Assembly (NCBI GenBank): GCA_965229635.1
Contig: OZ245894.1
Span: 930,001-994,000, forward strand
From: BQJU01 sp965229635
GTDB lineage: Bacteria; Bacteroidota; Bacteroidia; Chitinophagales; Saprospiraceae
Direction: 5' to 3'
Length of the DNA stretch: 64,000 nucleotides
Shown here: positions 52,445 to 62,360 of the stretch, in pieces
Layout of the letters: the number at the start of each line of letters is the position of its first letter
Numbering within the stretch: the first letter of the stretch is position 1
Made by a program: the position numbers and the translations under genes
The notes under the pieces: model-generated
The model's input: the letters and a program-made list of their open reading frames with translations, nothing else
Database searches by the model: none
What the model was told of the DNA's origin: nothing

Positions 52445-54832
52445 TTGAAAAAACCAACGGAGAAATCCATAGCATCACTGCCCAAAACTGAGGAAATACT
52501 AAACGATTATTACATCTGTTGCCTCAGTCGTGCCTATAGTATCAGTATTCGTAAAGATGTACTGACCGGGCGTGCCAAATTTGGTGTTTCTGATGATGGG
52601 AAGGAGTTGTTTCAAGTAGCAATGGCCAAGGCGTTTCAGGTGGGTGATTTTCGGTCGGATTACTACCGCGGGCATACCTTGTTGCTTGCACTTGGAATTG
52701 CAACCATCGATCAGCTCTATGCTCAGCTCTACGCCGATAGCGATAATGATCCCTTCTCTGCCGGTCGACAAATGAACAATCACCACGCCACGCCACTCGT
52801 GGATGAAAACGGAGATTGGCTTCCACACACCGATCGTTACAATCTTTCTTCTGATATCTCTACTACCGGCGGTCAAATGGCTCGTGGCTTTGGCTTGGCT
52901 TTTGCTTCCAAAGTATATCGTGAGGCCACACACCTGCAGGATCACCAATTCTCCAAAAGGGGCAATGAAATTTGCTTTTGCAATATCGGTGATGCGAGTA
53001 CTTCGGAAGGGGCCTTTTGGGAAACGGTCAACGCCGCCGGAGTAACTCAGATTCCTCTGATCATCTCCGTGCTGGATGACGGCTATGGCATTTCTGTTCC
53101 GAAGAGACATCAGACCACTAAAGAAAGTATTTCCCTGGTGCTGGAAGGGTTTCAGGAAAATGAAGATGGAGAAGGACTGGATATCCATCAGGTGAAAGCC
53201 TGGGATTATGCCGCACTTTGTGAAATTTACCACAATGTAGCCGAAAAGGTAAGACATACGCATACTCCTGCCGTGATTCACCTTGACGAAATGACCCAAC
53301 CACAGGGCCACTCCACCTCCGGCTCGCACGAGCGCTACAAGTCGAAGGAGAGGCTGGCCTGGGAAAAGGAGTTTGATTGCAATGTGCAATTTCGCAAGTG
53401 GATACTGGCCAATGGCTATGCCACCGAGAATGAACTGGAAGCATTGGAGACTCAGGCCAATAGTGAAGTAAAGGCTGCTCGTAAACGCAGCTGGCAGAAA
53501 TACTACGACCCCATCAATGAAGTTTGGCGCGATATGCAGCAGACCTACGCCGCTATTGCGGAAAAATGCAGCAAATCGGATGAGGTCCAACAATTACTTA
53601 AGAACCTGAAAGGATTGGTTAATCCGGTGCGGACCGACCTTGTGCGCAACCTGCGCAGATTGTTGTTTGTACTACGCAAAGATCAGCTTCCTGAATTGGA
53701 TAAGTTGCGGGCATTCCTCGCCGATGTAGAGGTAACCATGGATCGCCGTTATCACACACACCTGTATAGTGAAACGGAAAAGTCAGCGTTGAAGGTGCCA
53801 GTGATTCCTCCTGTCTATACGGAGGCATCAAAGACCAAACCCGGGTACGAAGTGCTCAACGCCTTTTTTGATAAAGCGCTTGAAAAATATTCCAACCTCT
53901 ACGCCTTTGGTGAAGACGTGGGGCAGATCGGTGGTGTTAACCAGGGATTTGCCGGCCTACAGGCCAAATATGGCAAACACCGAATTTTTGATACGGGCAT
54001 CCGCGAATGGACCATCATTGGTCAGGCCATTGGTATGGCGATGCGTGGCTTACGCCCAATTGCGGAAATTCAATATCTCGACTACCTGATCTACGCTTTT
54101 TCACCGCTATCCGACGATCTGGCTACGATGCGCTACCGCACCAATGCCACCCAAATTGCTCCGGCTATCATCCGCACGCGCGGTCATCGGTTGGAAGGCA
54201 TCTGGCACTCCGGGTCTCCGATGACAGTATTGCTGGGCGGACTCCGGGGAATGTACGTGCTGGTACCCCGCAATATGGTACAGGCGGCAGGTATGTACAA
54301 TACCTTGTTGCAATCAGATGATCCTGCCTTATTGATCGAGTGTTTGAATGCCTACCGCCGTCGCGAAAAGATGCCGGATAACCTGGGGGATTTTACCGTT
54401 CCGCTCGGCGTACCTGATGTATTAAAAGAAGGTGATGATTTGACTATTGTCACTTACGGCGCCTGTGTTCAGATAGCCGATACTGCCATTCAGTTGTTGG
54501 AAAAAGACGGCATTTCCGTTGAACTCATCGATATACAAACCCTCTTGCCATTTGACCTGGAGCACCGCATCGTGCAATCCCTGCAAAAGACCAATCGCGT
54601 CATTTTCCTTGATGAAGATGTGCCCGGAGGCGCTTCCGCCTATATGATGCGCGAAGTACTCGAAAAGCAAAATGGCTACCGCTACCTGGATTCCAAACCG
54701 GTCACCCTTTCGGCGCAAGCCCACCGCCCCCCCTACGGCTCAGATGGCGACTACTTCTCCAAACCCAACGCTGAAGACGTCTACCAGGCCGCCTTCGACC
54801 TCATGTACGAAGCTGACCCGGGGAGATTTTAA
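52445..54832 (+). CDS. 2-oxoacid dehydrogenase E1, alpha and beta fused
   Basis: About 795 residues. The alpha half has the thiamine diphosphate motif, GNEICFCNIGDASTSEGAFW to ISVLDDGYGISVP, and the phosphorylation-loop region THTPAVIHLDEMTQPQGHST. The beta half begins near residue 475 (NLYAFGEDVGQIGGVNQGFA, RGLRPIAEIQYLDYLIYAFS, HSGSPMTVLLGGLRGMYVL). Fused E1 is common in Bacteroidota and decarboxylates branched-chain 2-oxoacids or pyruvate for the lipoamide complex. The E2 and E3 genes are not here. The start is uncertain: the TTG at 52400 overlaps the promoter, leaving TTG 52445 (ILKKPTEKS) or ATT 52442. Confidence 0.9.
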   Translation: MKKPTEKSIASLPKTEEILNDYYICCLSRAYSISIRKDVLTGRAKFGVSDDGKELFQVAMAKAFQVGDFRSDYYRGHTLLLALGIATIDQLYAQLYADSDNDPFSAGRQMNNHHATPLVDENGDWLPHTDRYNLSSDISTTGGQMARGFGLAFASKVYREATHLQDHQFSKRGNEICFCNIGDASTSEGAFWETVNAAGVTQIPLIISVLDDGYGISVPKRHQTTKESISLVLEGFQENEDGEGLDIHQVKAWDYAALCEIYHNVAEKVRHTHTPAVIHLDEMTQPQGHSTSGSHERYKSKERLAWEKEFDCNVQFRKWILANGYATENELEALETQANSEVKAARKRSWQKYYDPINEVWRDMQQTYAAIAEKCSKSDEVQQLLKNLKGLVNPVRTDLVRNLRRLLFVLRKDQLPELDKLRAFLADVEVTMDRRYHTHLYSETEKSALKVPVIPPVYTEASKTKPGYEVLNAFFDKALEKYSNLYAFGEDVGQIGGVNQGFAGLQAKYGKHRIFDTGIREWTIIGQAIGMAMRGLRPIAEIQYLDYLIYAFSPLSDDLATMRYRTNATQIAPAIIRTRGHRLEGIWHSGSPMTVLLGGLRGMYVLVPRNMVQAAGMYNTLLQSDDPALLIECLNAYRRREKMPDNLGDFTVPLGVPDVLKEGDDLTIVTYGACVQIADTAIQLLEKDGISVELIDIQTLLPFDLEHRIVQSLQKTNRVIFLDEDVPGGASAYMMREVLEKQNGYRYLDSKPVTLSAQAHRPPYGSDGDYFSKPNAEDVYQAAFDLMYEADPGRF

Positions 54833-55362
54833 TTTAGTTTAAAGTTTAAAGTTTAGGGTTTAGAGAAAGGGCCGACCAATGAAATCGCATGCTCGCTCGG
54901 GAGATGTTTGCAACATCGACCATATTCTAACCATAAACCTCATAAACTGACATAAACCTTATAACCTTAGATTAGATTAGCCTTCTCAGAGTCAAAGTAT
55001 TTGCAGAATGATTAGAGCAATGCCTCCTAAACCGCCTCCCCCGTCTCCTCAGTCTCCCCCTCTCCCCTGTCTCTGAGCAGGATTTGCAGGATTATTGAAT
55101 TTGCAGGATTACCAGGCCGAAGTCCTCTAAACTTTAAACCTCCTCCCCCGTCTCCCCCGTCTCCTCAGTCTCCCCCTGTCTCTGAGCAGGATTTGCAGGA
55201 TTATTGAATTTGCAGGATTACCAGGCCGAAGTCCGCTAAACTTTAAACCTCCTCCCCCGTCTCCCCCGTCTCAACTCAAACCAGGATTCCCCAAGTCAAA
55301 GAATCCACAGAAATGACCAAGTTGCCCCATCCTCTAAACTCTCCACCCTAAACACTGACTAC
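54833..55362. repeat. Largest repeat island with 109-bp tandem duplication
   Basis: 530 bases, no gene. It holds TTTAGGGTTTAGAG, the 30-base hairpin word at 54892-54921, CATAAACCTCATAAACTGAC near 54931, CCTCCCCCGTCTCCTCAGTC words, and GGATTTGCAGGATTATTGAA twice. The segment 55067-55175 is duplicated next to itself at 55176-55272 with few changes (period 109). Confidence 0.7.
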
Positions 55363-58300
55363 CTACACCGTTTCCACCTCCCTCTTCACCTGCTCGATAT
55401 CCACCTTGATATTGGCTGTACGGCTGGATAGATAGCTGTAAATGGCAGGAATGACAAATAAAGTCAGCAAGGTAGAAAACAGTAACCCGCCGATCACCGC
55501 AATACCCATGGATACCCGGCTTTCAGCACCGGCACCTAAGGCCAAAGCAATGGGCAATACGCCCAGTGTTGTGGAAAAACTGGTCATCAAAATAGGACGA
55601 AAACGCGAAGCGGCTGCTTCCTTGATGGCATCCATTCGGGATAGCCCGGCTTCTTTTCGCTGGTTGGCAAATTCCACAATGAGAATTCCGTTTTTCGCCA
55701 CCAGGCCGATGAGCATAATGATGCCGATTTGGCTAAAGATATTCAGCGTCTGGTTGAAATACCAGAGTGAGAACAAAGCCCCGGCCAATGCCAGGGGCAC
55801 GGTAAACATGATGATAAACGGATCGCGGAAGCTCTCAAATTGTGCGGCCAGTACCAGATAAATCAATAATAGGGCCAGGCCAAATGCAAAACCCAAACTG
55901 GAGGAGCTTTCTGCAAAATCTTTGGAAGCACCGGTTAGGGAAGTGATATAGGTGTCGTCAAGCACCCGGTCGGAGATGCCTTCCATGGCAGCAATACCAT
56001 CCCCGATGGTCTTACCGTCTACCAGTCCGGCGGAAACGGTAGCCGATACAAATCGGTTGAATCGGTAAAGGGTTGGAGGAGTTGTTTGCTCCACCAGTTT
56101 TACCAGATTGTCGAGCTGAATCATGCGGCCTTCACGGCTGCGCACGTAGAGTGAGCGCACATCCACCGGCTCATTGCGGTCCTGTCGCTGTACTTGTCCG
56201 ATAACTTGAAACTGCTGTCCGTTCATGATGAAGTAGCCAAACCGTTGACCACTCAACCCAAGCTGTAGGGTCTGAGCAATATCGAGCATGGATACACCCA
56301 AATCCTGGGCCTTCTGCCGGTCAATATCGATGCGGATTTCCGGCTTGTTAAACTTCAGGTCAACATCGGAGAAACTGAAGATGGGTTCTTTGTTTACCTC
56401 TTCCATAAATACCGGAAGGATTTCTTTAAGCTTATCGAGATTAGGGGCCTGGATTACAAACTGCACGGGTAGCCCGCCCCGGCGGTTACCGATACTTTGC
56501 TGTTGGGAAATGAAGGTACGGGCGCCGGTCAGATCTCTCACCGCAGGAGACAGTTTGGCCAGCGTTTCCTGCTGACTAAGCTCCCGGTCTTCCGGGTTTT
56601 TCAGCAAGACGATCAGGAAGCCGGAATTAACGGAAGAAGAGGCCCCAAACCCAGGAGAAGTCACAGAAACCATGCCTTGCAATTCATCAGGGATGGTCTT
56701 TTTAGTCAAATCAATCAGGTCGTTCATATAGGCATCCATATATTCAAACGTGGAGCCTTCGGGAGCGGTGGCAAAACCCCGCAGGCGGCCTCGGTCTTCC
56801 AGTGGCGCCAATTCTGAGGGTAGCGTGGTTCCCATGTAGTAGATCAGAAATCCAGACCCAATAATAATGAGAAAAGCCAGCCAGCGAGCAGCCATAAATC
56901 CATTCAATGTCTTTACATAACCCCGGTTGAGCGCCTGGAAAAAGGGCTCCGTAATGCGATAAAAGAAGGGTTGCTTCGGGCGTTTCTTCAACAATCGGGA
57001 AGCCAGCATTGGGGTTAGTGAAAGCGCAACAAAAGAAGAGATCAAAACAGCTCCCGCGATCACGAACCCAAATTCCCGGAACAAGCGTCCGGTGAGCCCC
57101 TGGAGGAATATTACCGGAAGGAATACCGCCACCAGTGCCACCGTAGTAGCGATCACTGCAAAGAAAATCTCTTTCGATCCCGCAAAGGCGGCCTGCAATG
57201 GCTGCATACCTCCCTCAATTTTGGTATAAATATTTTCGAGCACCACAATAGCGTCATCGACCACCAGACCGATGGCCAATACGATGCCCAGCAAGGTCAG
57301 TACATTGATTGAAAAACCGGCTGCGTACATCACAAAGAAGGCCCCAATCAGAGAAATGGGAATGACGAGTACGGGCACAATAGTGGTCCTCCAATCACGC
57401 AAAAACAGGAAGATAATCAGCACCACCAGCCCAAAAGCTACGTAAATGGTCTGCTCCACTTCGTTGATCGATGCACGAATGTAATCGGTATTGTCAAAAC
57501 CGATGCCCAGGGTAATATCGGCCGGGAGGTCTTTTTTGATGGTCTCCAAACGGCGATAAAATTCATCGGCAATTTCGATGTGATTGGACCCCGGTTGTGG
57601 AATGATGGCATTACCAACCATAGGGATTCCATCGCGCTTTAGTACTGTTCGTAGGTTTTCGGGGCCAAGCTCGGCATAGCCCACATCGCGGAAACGCACC
57701 ACATTGCCATTTTCTTCTTTGAGAATGAGGTTGTTAAACTCTTCCGGAGTATCCAGTCGGCCCACTGTTCTTACCGTCAGTTCGGTAGTATTGCCCTCCA
57801 CACTTCCCGAGGGGAGCTCAATATTTTCCCGATCCAGGGCATTACGCACATCGAGCGGGGTCAGCTGATAAGCCACCAGTTTGTTGGGATCGATCCACAG
57901 GCGCATGGCGTAGGTCTTGGAGCCCCAAATGCGTATTTCACTAACGCCGGGAATGGTTTGCAGCCGCTCTTTGAACACGTTGTCGGCCATGTCGGTCAGT
58001 TCGAGCAGAGAGCGCTGTTCACTGCGGATATTCAAAAAGATAATGGGCTCAGAATCTGCATCGGCTTTGGAAACTACCGGAGGGTCAGCATCGGGAGGGA
58101 GATTTCGTACTACCTGAGAAACTTTGTCGCGCACGTCGTTGGCTGCCGTTTCCAGGTCAATATCCAGGTTGAATTCTACCGTCAAGGTACTTCTACCGTC
58201 GCGGCTCACCGAGGTGATAGCACGGATACCGGCAATACCATTGACAGCTTCCTCCACCGGTTCGGTGATCTGTGATTCGATAATGTCGGCATTGGCACCC

Positions 58301-58455
58301 ACGTAGGAGGTGGATACCGTAATGATTGGAGGGTCAACGCTGGGGTATTCGCGAATGCCGAGGTAATTGAGTCCGATCAGGCCAAAGAGTACAATGGTGA
58401 TGGAGAGCACGGTTGCCAATACGGGCCTTTGTATGGATATGGAAGAAAGACTCAT
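55363..58455 (-). CDS. RND efflux permease (AcrB/MexB-like, HAE1)
   Basis: 1030 residues. It starts ISIQRPVLATVLSITIVLFG, then GLNYLGIREYPSVDPPIITV, typical of HAE1 pumps. The proton relay is present: two adjacent Asp in LAIGLVVDDAIVVLENIY and the Lys in IGIIMLIGLVAKNGILIVEF. Two large periplasmic loops hold EPIFSFSDVDLKFNKPEIRI and similar porter parts. Twelve membrane helices are expected. It exports drugs, bile acids or metabolites from the periplasm with the adaptor encoded upstream. No TolC-type outer-membrane partner is in the window. Confidence 0.95.
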   Translation of the reverse strand: MSLSSISIQRPVLATVLSITIVLFGLIGLNYLGIREYPSVDPPIITVSTSYVGANADIIESQITEPVEEAVNGIAGIRAITSVSRDGRSTLTVEFNLDIDLETAANDVRDKVSQVVRNLPPDADPPVVSKADADSEPIIFLNIRSEQRSLLELTDMADNVFKERLQTIPGVSEIRIWGSKTYAMRLWIDPNKLVAYQLTPLDVRNALDRENIELPSGSVEGNTTELTVRTVGRLDTPEEFNNLILKEENGNVVRFRDVGYAELGPENLRTVLKRDGIPMVGNAIIPQPGSNHIEIADEFYRRLETIKKDLPADITLGIGFDNTDYIRASINEVEQTIYVAFGLVVLIIFLFLRDWRTTIVPVLVIPISLIGAFFVMYAAGFSINVLTLLGIVLAIGLVVDDAIVVLENIYTKIEGGMQPLQAAFAGSKEIFFAVIATTVALVAVFLPVIFLQGLTGRLFREFGFVIAGAVLISSFVALSLTPMLASRLLKKRPKQPFFYRITEPFFQALNRGYVKTLNGFMAARWLAFLIIIGSGFLIYYMGTTLPSELAPLEDRGRLRGFATAPEGSTFEYMDAYMNDLIDLTKKTIPDELQGMVSVTSPGFGASSSVNSGFLIVLLKNPEDRELSQQETLAKLSPAVRDLTGARTFISQQQSIGNRRGGLPVQFVIQAPNLDKLKEILPVFMEEVNKEPIFSFSDVDLKFNKPEIRIDIDRQKAQDLGVSMLDIAQTLQLGLSGQRFGYFIMNGQQFQVIGQVQRQDRNEPVDVRSLYVRSREGRMIQLDNLVKLVEQTTPPTLYRFNRFVSATVSAGLVDGKTIGDGIAAMEGISDRVLDDTYITSLTGASKDFAESSSSLGFAFGLALLLIYLVLAAQFESFRDPFIIMFTVPLALAGALFSLWYFNQTLNIFSQIGIIMLIGLVAKNGILIVEFANQRKEAGLSRMDAIKEAAASRFRPILMTSFSTTLGVLPIALALGAGAESRVSMGIAVIGGLLFSTLLTLFVIPAIYSYLSSRTANIKVDIEQVKREVETV

Positions 58456-58506
58456 AGTCTGAAGGTATTATCTGTTGAATGAAAACGGTCAAAGGCATTG
58501 TAGGGC

Positions 58507-59598
58507 TTACTGCAATTCAGTAATGGTGACATCGGCTCCGGCTCTGATTTGTAATACACCGGTGGTGATCACGGTATCTCCGGATTCCAGTCCCTCAATG
58601 ACCTGTATGCTGGACTCTTGGCGGATGCCGGTTGTTACACTAATGGACTCGGCCTTACCATTGCGGTAAACGAATACTTTTTTACCCCCAAGCTCGGGTA
58701 CAATGGCTTCAGTGGGCACCATGATGGTTGCATCGTAATTTTGCAGGTTAACCCTTACATTGGCGAAAGCCCCGGCCAGAATCTCGCCATTCGGATTGGG
58801 AGCGCTGGCTTTAAGCCGGAAGGTCCTGGTATCCGGATCAATGGTAGGATCAGTAGCTTCAATGGTGGCTGTGCGACTGCCCCCTAGCCCATCCACCTGA
58901 AATTCTACCGTGCTGCCTCGTTTTAGAGAGCGACTGTATTTCTCAGGAACGGAAAATTCTATCTTGATCGGATTGCTGCTCACGAGATTAACGATTGGGG
59001 TGCCCGGAGCCAGGTAACTCCCCTCACTAATCAGGCGCAGGCCAAGACGACCGCTAAATGGCGACAGCACGATACGCTTTTCCAACTGGGCATCGACCAA
59101 CGCCAGGTCGGCTTGCGCTTTTTCAAATTCTGCCTGAGCTACTTCATATTCCTGAAGGCTGACGCCCTCTTTTTCATATAGTCCCTTAAAACGTTCGGCA
59201 ATTTTTTCATTGAGCTTCATCTGTACCTGCAGGCGATTGCGCTCGGCTTGTAGTTCATCGTCATCCAGGTGGATAAGCGGAACGCCAACCTTGACATAGT
59301 CGCCTTCGCGGAAAAGGATTTTTTTGACCTTGCCTGGCACTTCACTGCTGACCATCACCTCTTCAGCCGGCATCGTTGATCCGCTGACGGTAATATAATC
59401 TTTGAGCTCTTGGGGCTGAATACGTCGGGCTTTGACGGGTATAGGGGCCTCAACAGTAGCAGGACCACTCGAAGCAGAGGCATCAGCTGCCGGAGCTTCT
59501 TCTGCTTTCGCAAAATAGCCGGATTGGTAAAGAATGAAGGCACCGAGAAGAAAGATGGCAACCACAATGGCGGTCCATCGAGTAGTTCTTTTGTTCAT
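58507..59598 (-). CDS. RND periplasmic adaptor (membrane fusion protein)
   Basis: 363 residues. An N-terminal hydrophobic helix (WTAIVVAIFLLGAFILYQSG) anchors it. A lipoyl/hairpin region follows with VMVSSEVPGKVKKILFREGD, LQVQMKLNEKIAERFKGLYE (coiled-coil hairpin), ALVDAQLEKRIVLSPFSGRL, then beta-barrel and membrane-proximal parts (FSVPEKYSRSLKRGSTVEFQ, VIEGLESGDTVITTGVLQIR). It links the RND pump with an outer-membrane channel. It lies 51 bases before the permease on the same strand; a TAGATTTT sits near its start but is a weak promoter fit. Confidence 0.93.
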   Translation of the reverse strand: MNKRTTRWTAIVVAIFLLGAFILYQSGYFAKAEEAPAADASASSGPATVEAPIPVKARRIQPQELKDYITVSGSTMPAEEVMVSSEVPGKVKKILFREGDYVKVGVPLIHLDDDELQAERNRLQVQMKLNEKIAERFKGLYEKEGVSLQEYEVAQAEFEKAQADLALVDAQLEKRIVLSPFSGRLGLRLISEGSYLAPGTPIVNLVSSNPIKIEFSVPEKYSRSLKRGSTVEFQVDGLGGSRTATIEATDPTIDPDTRTFRLKASAPNPNGEILAGAFANVRVNLQNYDATIMVPTEAIVPELGGKKVFVYRNGKAESISVTTGIRQESSIQVIEGLESGDTVITTGVLQIRAGADVTITELQ

Positions 59599-59909
59599 AA
59601 AAGGAGGATAAAATCTAGATTTTTGATTCCAGTATTGCTAATGCACTGACTAATGTAACTAATTGTGAGGGCATCTGGTTCTAAAAGCCTCCCACAATTG
59701 CATAATTTGTGATGAATGACCGGAAGTTGGTTCAAATGGAGGAGGAACCAATGATTTGCCGAATCTCCTGATTGTAAAATTGGGATTTTTAGCGTAATTT
59801 CGCTGAACCAGGTTTAACCAGCCCTGTTAAGGCTTATGTAAGTAGCTTTTTAACAAACCATCCAGTGCTAAAATGGCACAAAAGTCCTAACGAAATAAAA
59901 CAAGAAATA
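59599..59909. other. Divergent gap between efflux and acyl-CoA dehydrogenase genes
   Basis: 311 bases without a gene or clear palindrome beyond the promoter of the dehydrogenase. Confidence 0.4.
59772..59802 (+). promoter_or_regulatory. Predicted acyl-CoA dehydrogenase promoter
   Basis: TTG (59772-59774), 20-base spacer, TAATTTCG (59795-59802), seven of eight matches to TAnnTTTG. The leader to the ATG at 59910 is about 104 bases. Confidence 0.45.
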
Positions 59910-61097
59910 ATGGTATTTGACTTAACTGAAGAACAACTGGCGGTACAGGATGCGGCCCGGGAATTTGCCCAAAAAGAACTCAAACCGGGAGTGATTGAAA
60001 GAGACGCCAAAATGATGTTTCCTGCGGATCAGGTACGCATGATGGGGGAACTTGGCTTCCTCGGCATGATGGTAGCACCCGAATACGGTGGCGGCGGAAT
60101 GGATACGATGTCTTATGTACTGGCCATGGAGGAAATCTCCAAGATCGACAATTCTTGTTCGGTCATCATGTCGGTCAACAACTCACTGGTTTGCTGGGGA
60201 ATCGAAACCTACGGCACCGAAGCACAAAAACAAAAGTATCTGCCAAGGTTAACATCCGGTGAATGGATTGGCTCATTTTGTCTTTCGGAACCTGAAGCTG
60301 GGAGTGATGCGACCAGCCAGCGCACTACAGCTATCGATCAGGGTGATCACTACCTGCTGAATGGTACCAAAAACTGGATCACCAATGGTGGTACATCGAA
60401 ATTACACCTGGTCATTGCCCAAACGGATGTGGACAAAGGGCACAAAGGCATCAATGCCTTCATCGTAGAAACGGATTGGGATGGCGTAGAAATTGGTGCC
60501 AAAGAAGATAAGCTCGGTATTCGTTCTTCCGATACCCACACCATCATGTACAACGATGTAAAAGTGCCCAAGGAAAACCGCATCGGAGAAGATGGCTTTG
60601 GCTTTAAATTTGCCATGAAGACCTTGTCCGGCGGCCGTATTGGTATTGCGGCTCAGGCGCTGGGTATTGCCGGTGGTGCTTACGAACTGGCACTGGCATA
60701 CTCCAAAGAGCGCGAAGCTTTTGGAAAGCCGATCAGCCGCCATCAGGCCATTGCCTTCAAACTGGCAGATATGGCTACCGATATTGAGGCGGCCAAGCTT
60801 TTGGTATACCGCGCAGCCTGGCTGAAAGACCAGAAGATGGATTACAATCAGGCAAGCTCCATGGCGAAATTGTTTGCTTCGGAAGTGGCCATGCGTCATT
60901 CCGTTGAAGCAGTACAGATACACGGCGGCTACGGGTTTGTGAAAGAATACCACGTAGAACGCCTGATGCGTGATGCGAAGATCACGCAGATTTATGAAGG
61001 TACTTCGGAAGTACAGCGCATTGTCATTTCCAGAAATATTCTGAAAGGACAATTGTACGTTCCTGTACTGGGAGGTACCGTAATGGAGCAGGCGTAA
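59910..61097 (+). CDS. Acyl-CoA dehydrogenase
   Basis: 395 residues from the ATG at 59910; an ORF start at 59865 adds 15 residues that look non-conserved. FAD-binding and catalytic signatures: SFCLSEPEAGSDATSQRT, GTKNWITNGGTSKLHLVIAQ, GSGRIG-like TLSGGRIGIAAQALGIAGGA, REAFGKPISRHQAIAFKLAD, and EAVQIHGGYGFVKEYHVERL with the catalytic Glu in QIYEGTSEVQRIVISRNILK. It oxidises acyl-CoA to enoyl-CoA, passing electrons to ETF. A terminator follows. Confidence 0.95.
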   Translation: MVFDLTEEQLAVQDAAREFAQKELKPGVIERDAKMMFPADQVRMMGELGFLGMMVAPEYGGGGMDTMSYVLAMEEISKIDNSCSVIMSVNNSLVCWGIETYGTEAQKQKYLPRLTSGEWIGSFCLSEPEAGSDATSQRTTAIDQGDHYLLNGTKNWITNGGTSKLHLVIAQTDVDKGHKGINAFIVETDWDGVEIGAKEDKLGIRSSDTHTIMYNDVKVPKENRIGEDGFGFKFAMKTLSGGRIGIAAQALGIAGGAYELALAYSKEREAFGKPISRHQAIAFKLADMATDIEAAKLLVYRAAWLKDQKMDYNQASSMAKLFASEVAMRHSVEAVQIHGGYGFVKEYHVERLMRDAKITQIYEGTSEVQRIVISRNILKGQLYVPVLGGTVMEQA

Positions 61098-61133
61098 TTG
61101 ATAATGCCTGTAATGCACTAGTATGAAAAAACG

Positions 61134-61166
61134 AAGGGCGGTTTCCCACCAGGAAGCCGCCTTTTT
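61134..61166 (+). terminator. Intrinsic terminator after acyl-CoA dehydrogenase
   Basis: Stem GGCGGTTTCC (61137-61146) with GGAAGCCGCC (61152-61161), loop CACCA-like, followed by TTTTT. Confidence 0.88.
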
Positions 61167-61223
61167 GCATCTACACAACCAAGTGTCTTTCCCAATTGTT
61201 AGTGATTGACAATAAACTGATTG

Positions 61224-62360
61224 ATGAACGGATCCCTACAAGTTGCAAAGCTCTTTGGCATTCCGGTAAAGGTACACTGGTCCTTTCTGCTGGTCTTTAT
61301 CTGGATCGGCTATGTGACTTATGGGAAGAGTGGTCGTTTTGACGTTTCTGTAGTGCTGGCTATTGTTTTCTCCCTGCTGGCCTTGTTTACCTGTGTCGTT
61401 TTACACGAATTGGGCCATGCCCTGACTGCCCGCCGCTATGGCGTGGATACCCGCAATATATTATTACTACCCATCGGTGGATTGGCCATTCTGGACCGTC
61501 TGCCGGAGAAACCCATTCAGGAATTTTACGTGGCCATTGCCGGCCCGATGGTCAATATTGGCTTGTCGGCCTTGTTTGCGCCGCTTTTATTTTTATTACC
61601 CAATCAGCATTTGCGGGAAATTACCGCTTACATTGTCAATCCACAGGGCAACAGCTTCTTCTATTCCGACATCAGTTTCTGGTCTTACTTCCTGGTTGGG
61701 CTGGTGACCATCAATTTTGCGGTAGCGCTGATGAATTTGTTTCCCGCTTTTCCTATGGATGGTGGCCGTGTATTGCGGGCATTGCTGGCCGTGCGGTTTT
61801 CGCGCTTACGCGCAACATTAATCACCACAATCATTGCACAGGTATCCGCAACGGTGTTGTTTTTCTACGGAATACAGACTGGAAACTGGTTGATCGCGTT
61901 TGTTTGTCTGTTCATCTTCTTTTCGGCCTTTAATGAGCTGCGCGCCGTGCGTTCCCATCACCGCCTGGCGAAAGGTATTGTACAAGAAGCACTGCGGTCT
62001 CGTTACACCAAATTGTACCAGAGTGACAGTGTAGACAGCGTGGTGCATCAACTTCAAGACGGCCTCGAAAAGCACTTCCTGGTTTTTGACGAGTGGCAAA
62101 ACCTTAAGGGTGTTTTGATGAAAAATGATTTGCTCAAAGCCGCCAAATCACTGGACAATCCTCAGGATATTTCCATTGCTTCCTTTGTCAATCAAAAATA
62201 TGTTCCCCTCCTAACAACCGATGACCTTAAAGAGGCGGTGGAAAAAATGTATGCCACTAATTGCTGGCTACTGCCCGTTATGGACAAGCAGCGGGTAGTG
62301 GGTGTGCTGGATTTTGCGGGGATTAATGGGTATTTGGAGAGGCAGGCGAAAGCCCGTTAA
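61224..62360 (+). CDS. Site-2 protease (M50) with CBS domains
   Basis: 378 residues. The metalloprotease helix holds LFTCVVLHELGHALTARRYG (HExxH), and the second metal site is NLFPAFPMDGGRVLRALLAV (NxxPxxxxDGG-type, here MDGG). About six membrane helices are seen. The C-terminus carries two CBS domains (LQDGLEKHFLVFDEWQNLKG, VEKMYATNCWLLPVMDKQRV). Such proteases cleave membrane-embedded anti-sigma or signalling proteins, and the CBS pair may sense nucleotides. The start at ATG 61224 is preferred to TTG 61221. Confidence 0.9.
   Translation: MNGSLQVAKLFGIPVKVHWSFLLVFIWIGYVTYGKSGRFDVSVVLAIVFSLLALFTCVVLHELGHALTARRYGVDTRNILLLPIGGLAILDRLPEKPIQEFYVAIAGPMVNIGLSALFAPLLFLLPNQHLREITAYIVNPQGNSFFYSDISFWSYFLVGLVTINFAVALMNLFPAFPMDGGRVLRALLAVRFSRLRATLITTIIAQVSATVLFFYGIQTGNWLIAFVCLFIFFSAFNELRAVRSHHRLAKGIVQEALRSRYTKLYQSDSVDSVVHQLQDGLEKHFLVFDEWQNLKGVLMKNDLLKAAKSLDNPQDISIASFVNQKYVPLLTTDDLKEAVEKMYATNCWLLPVMDKQRVVGVLDFAGINGYLERQAKAR

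Noticed and set aside
52499..53593. 364-codon minus-strand ORF
   Set aside because: It is the antisense of the E1 gene, whose motifs are complete.
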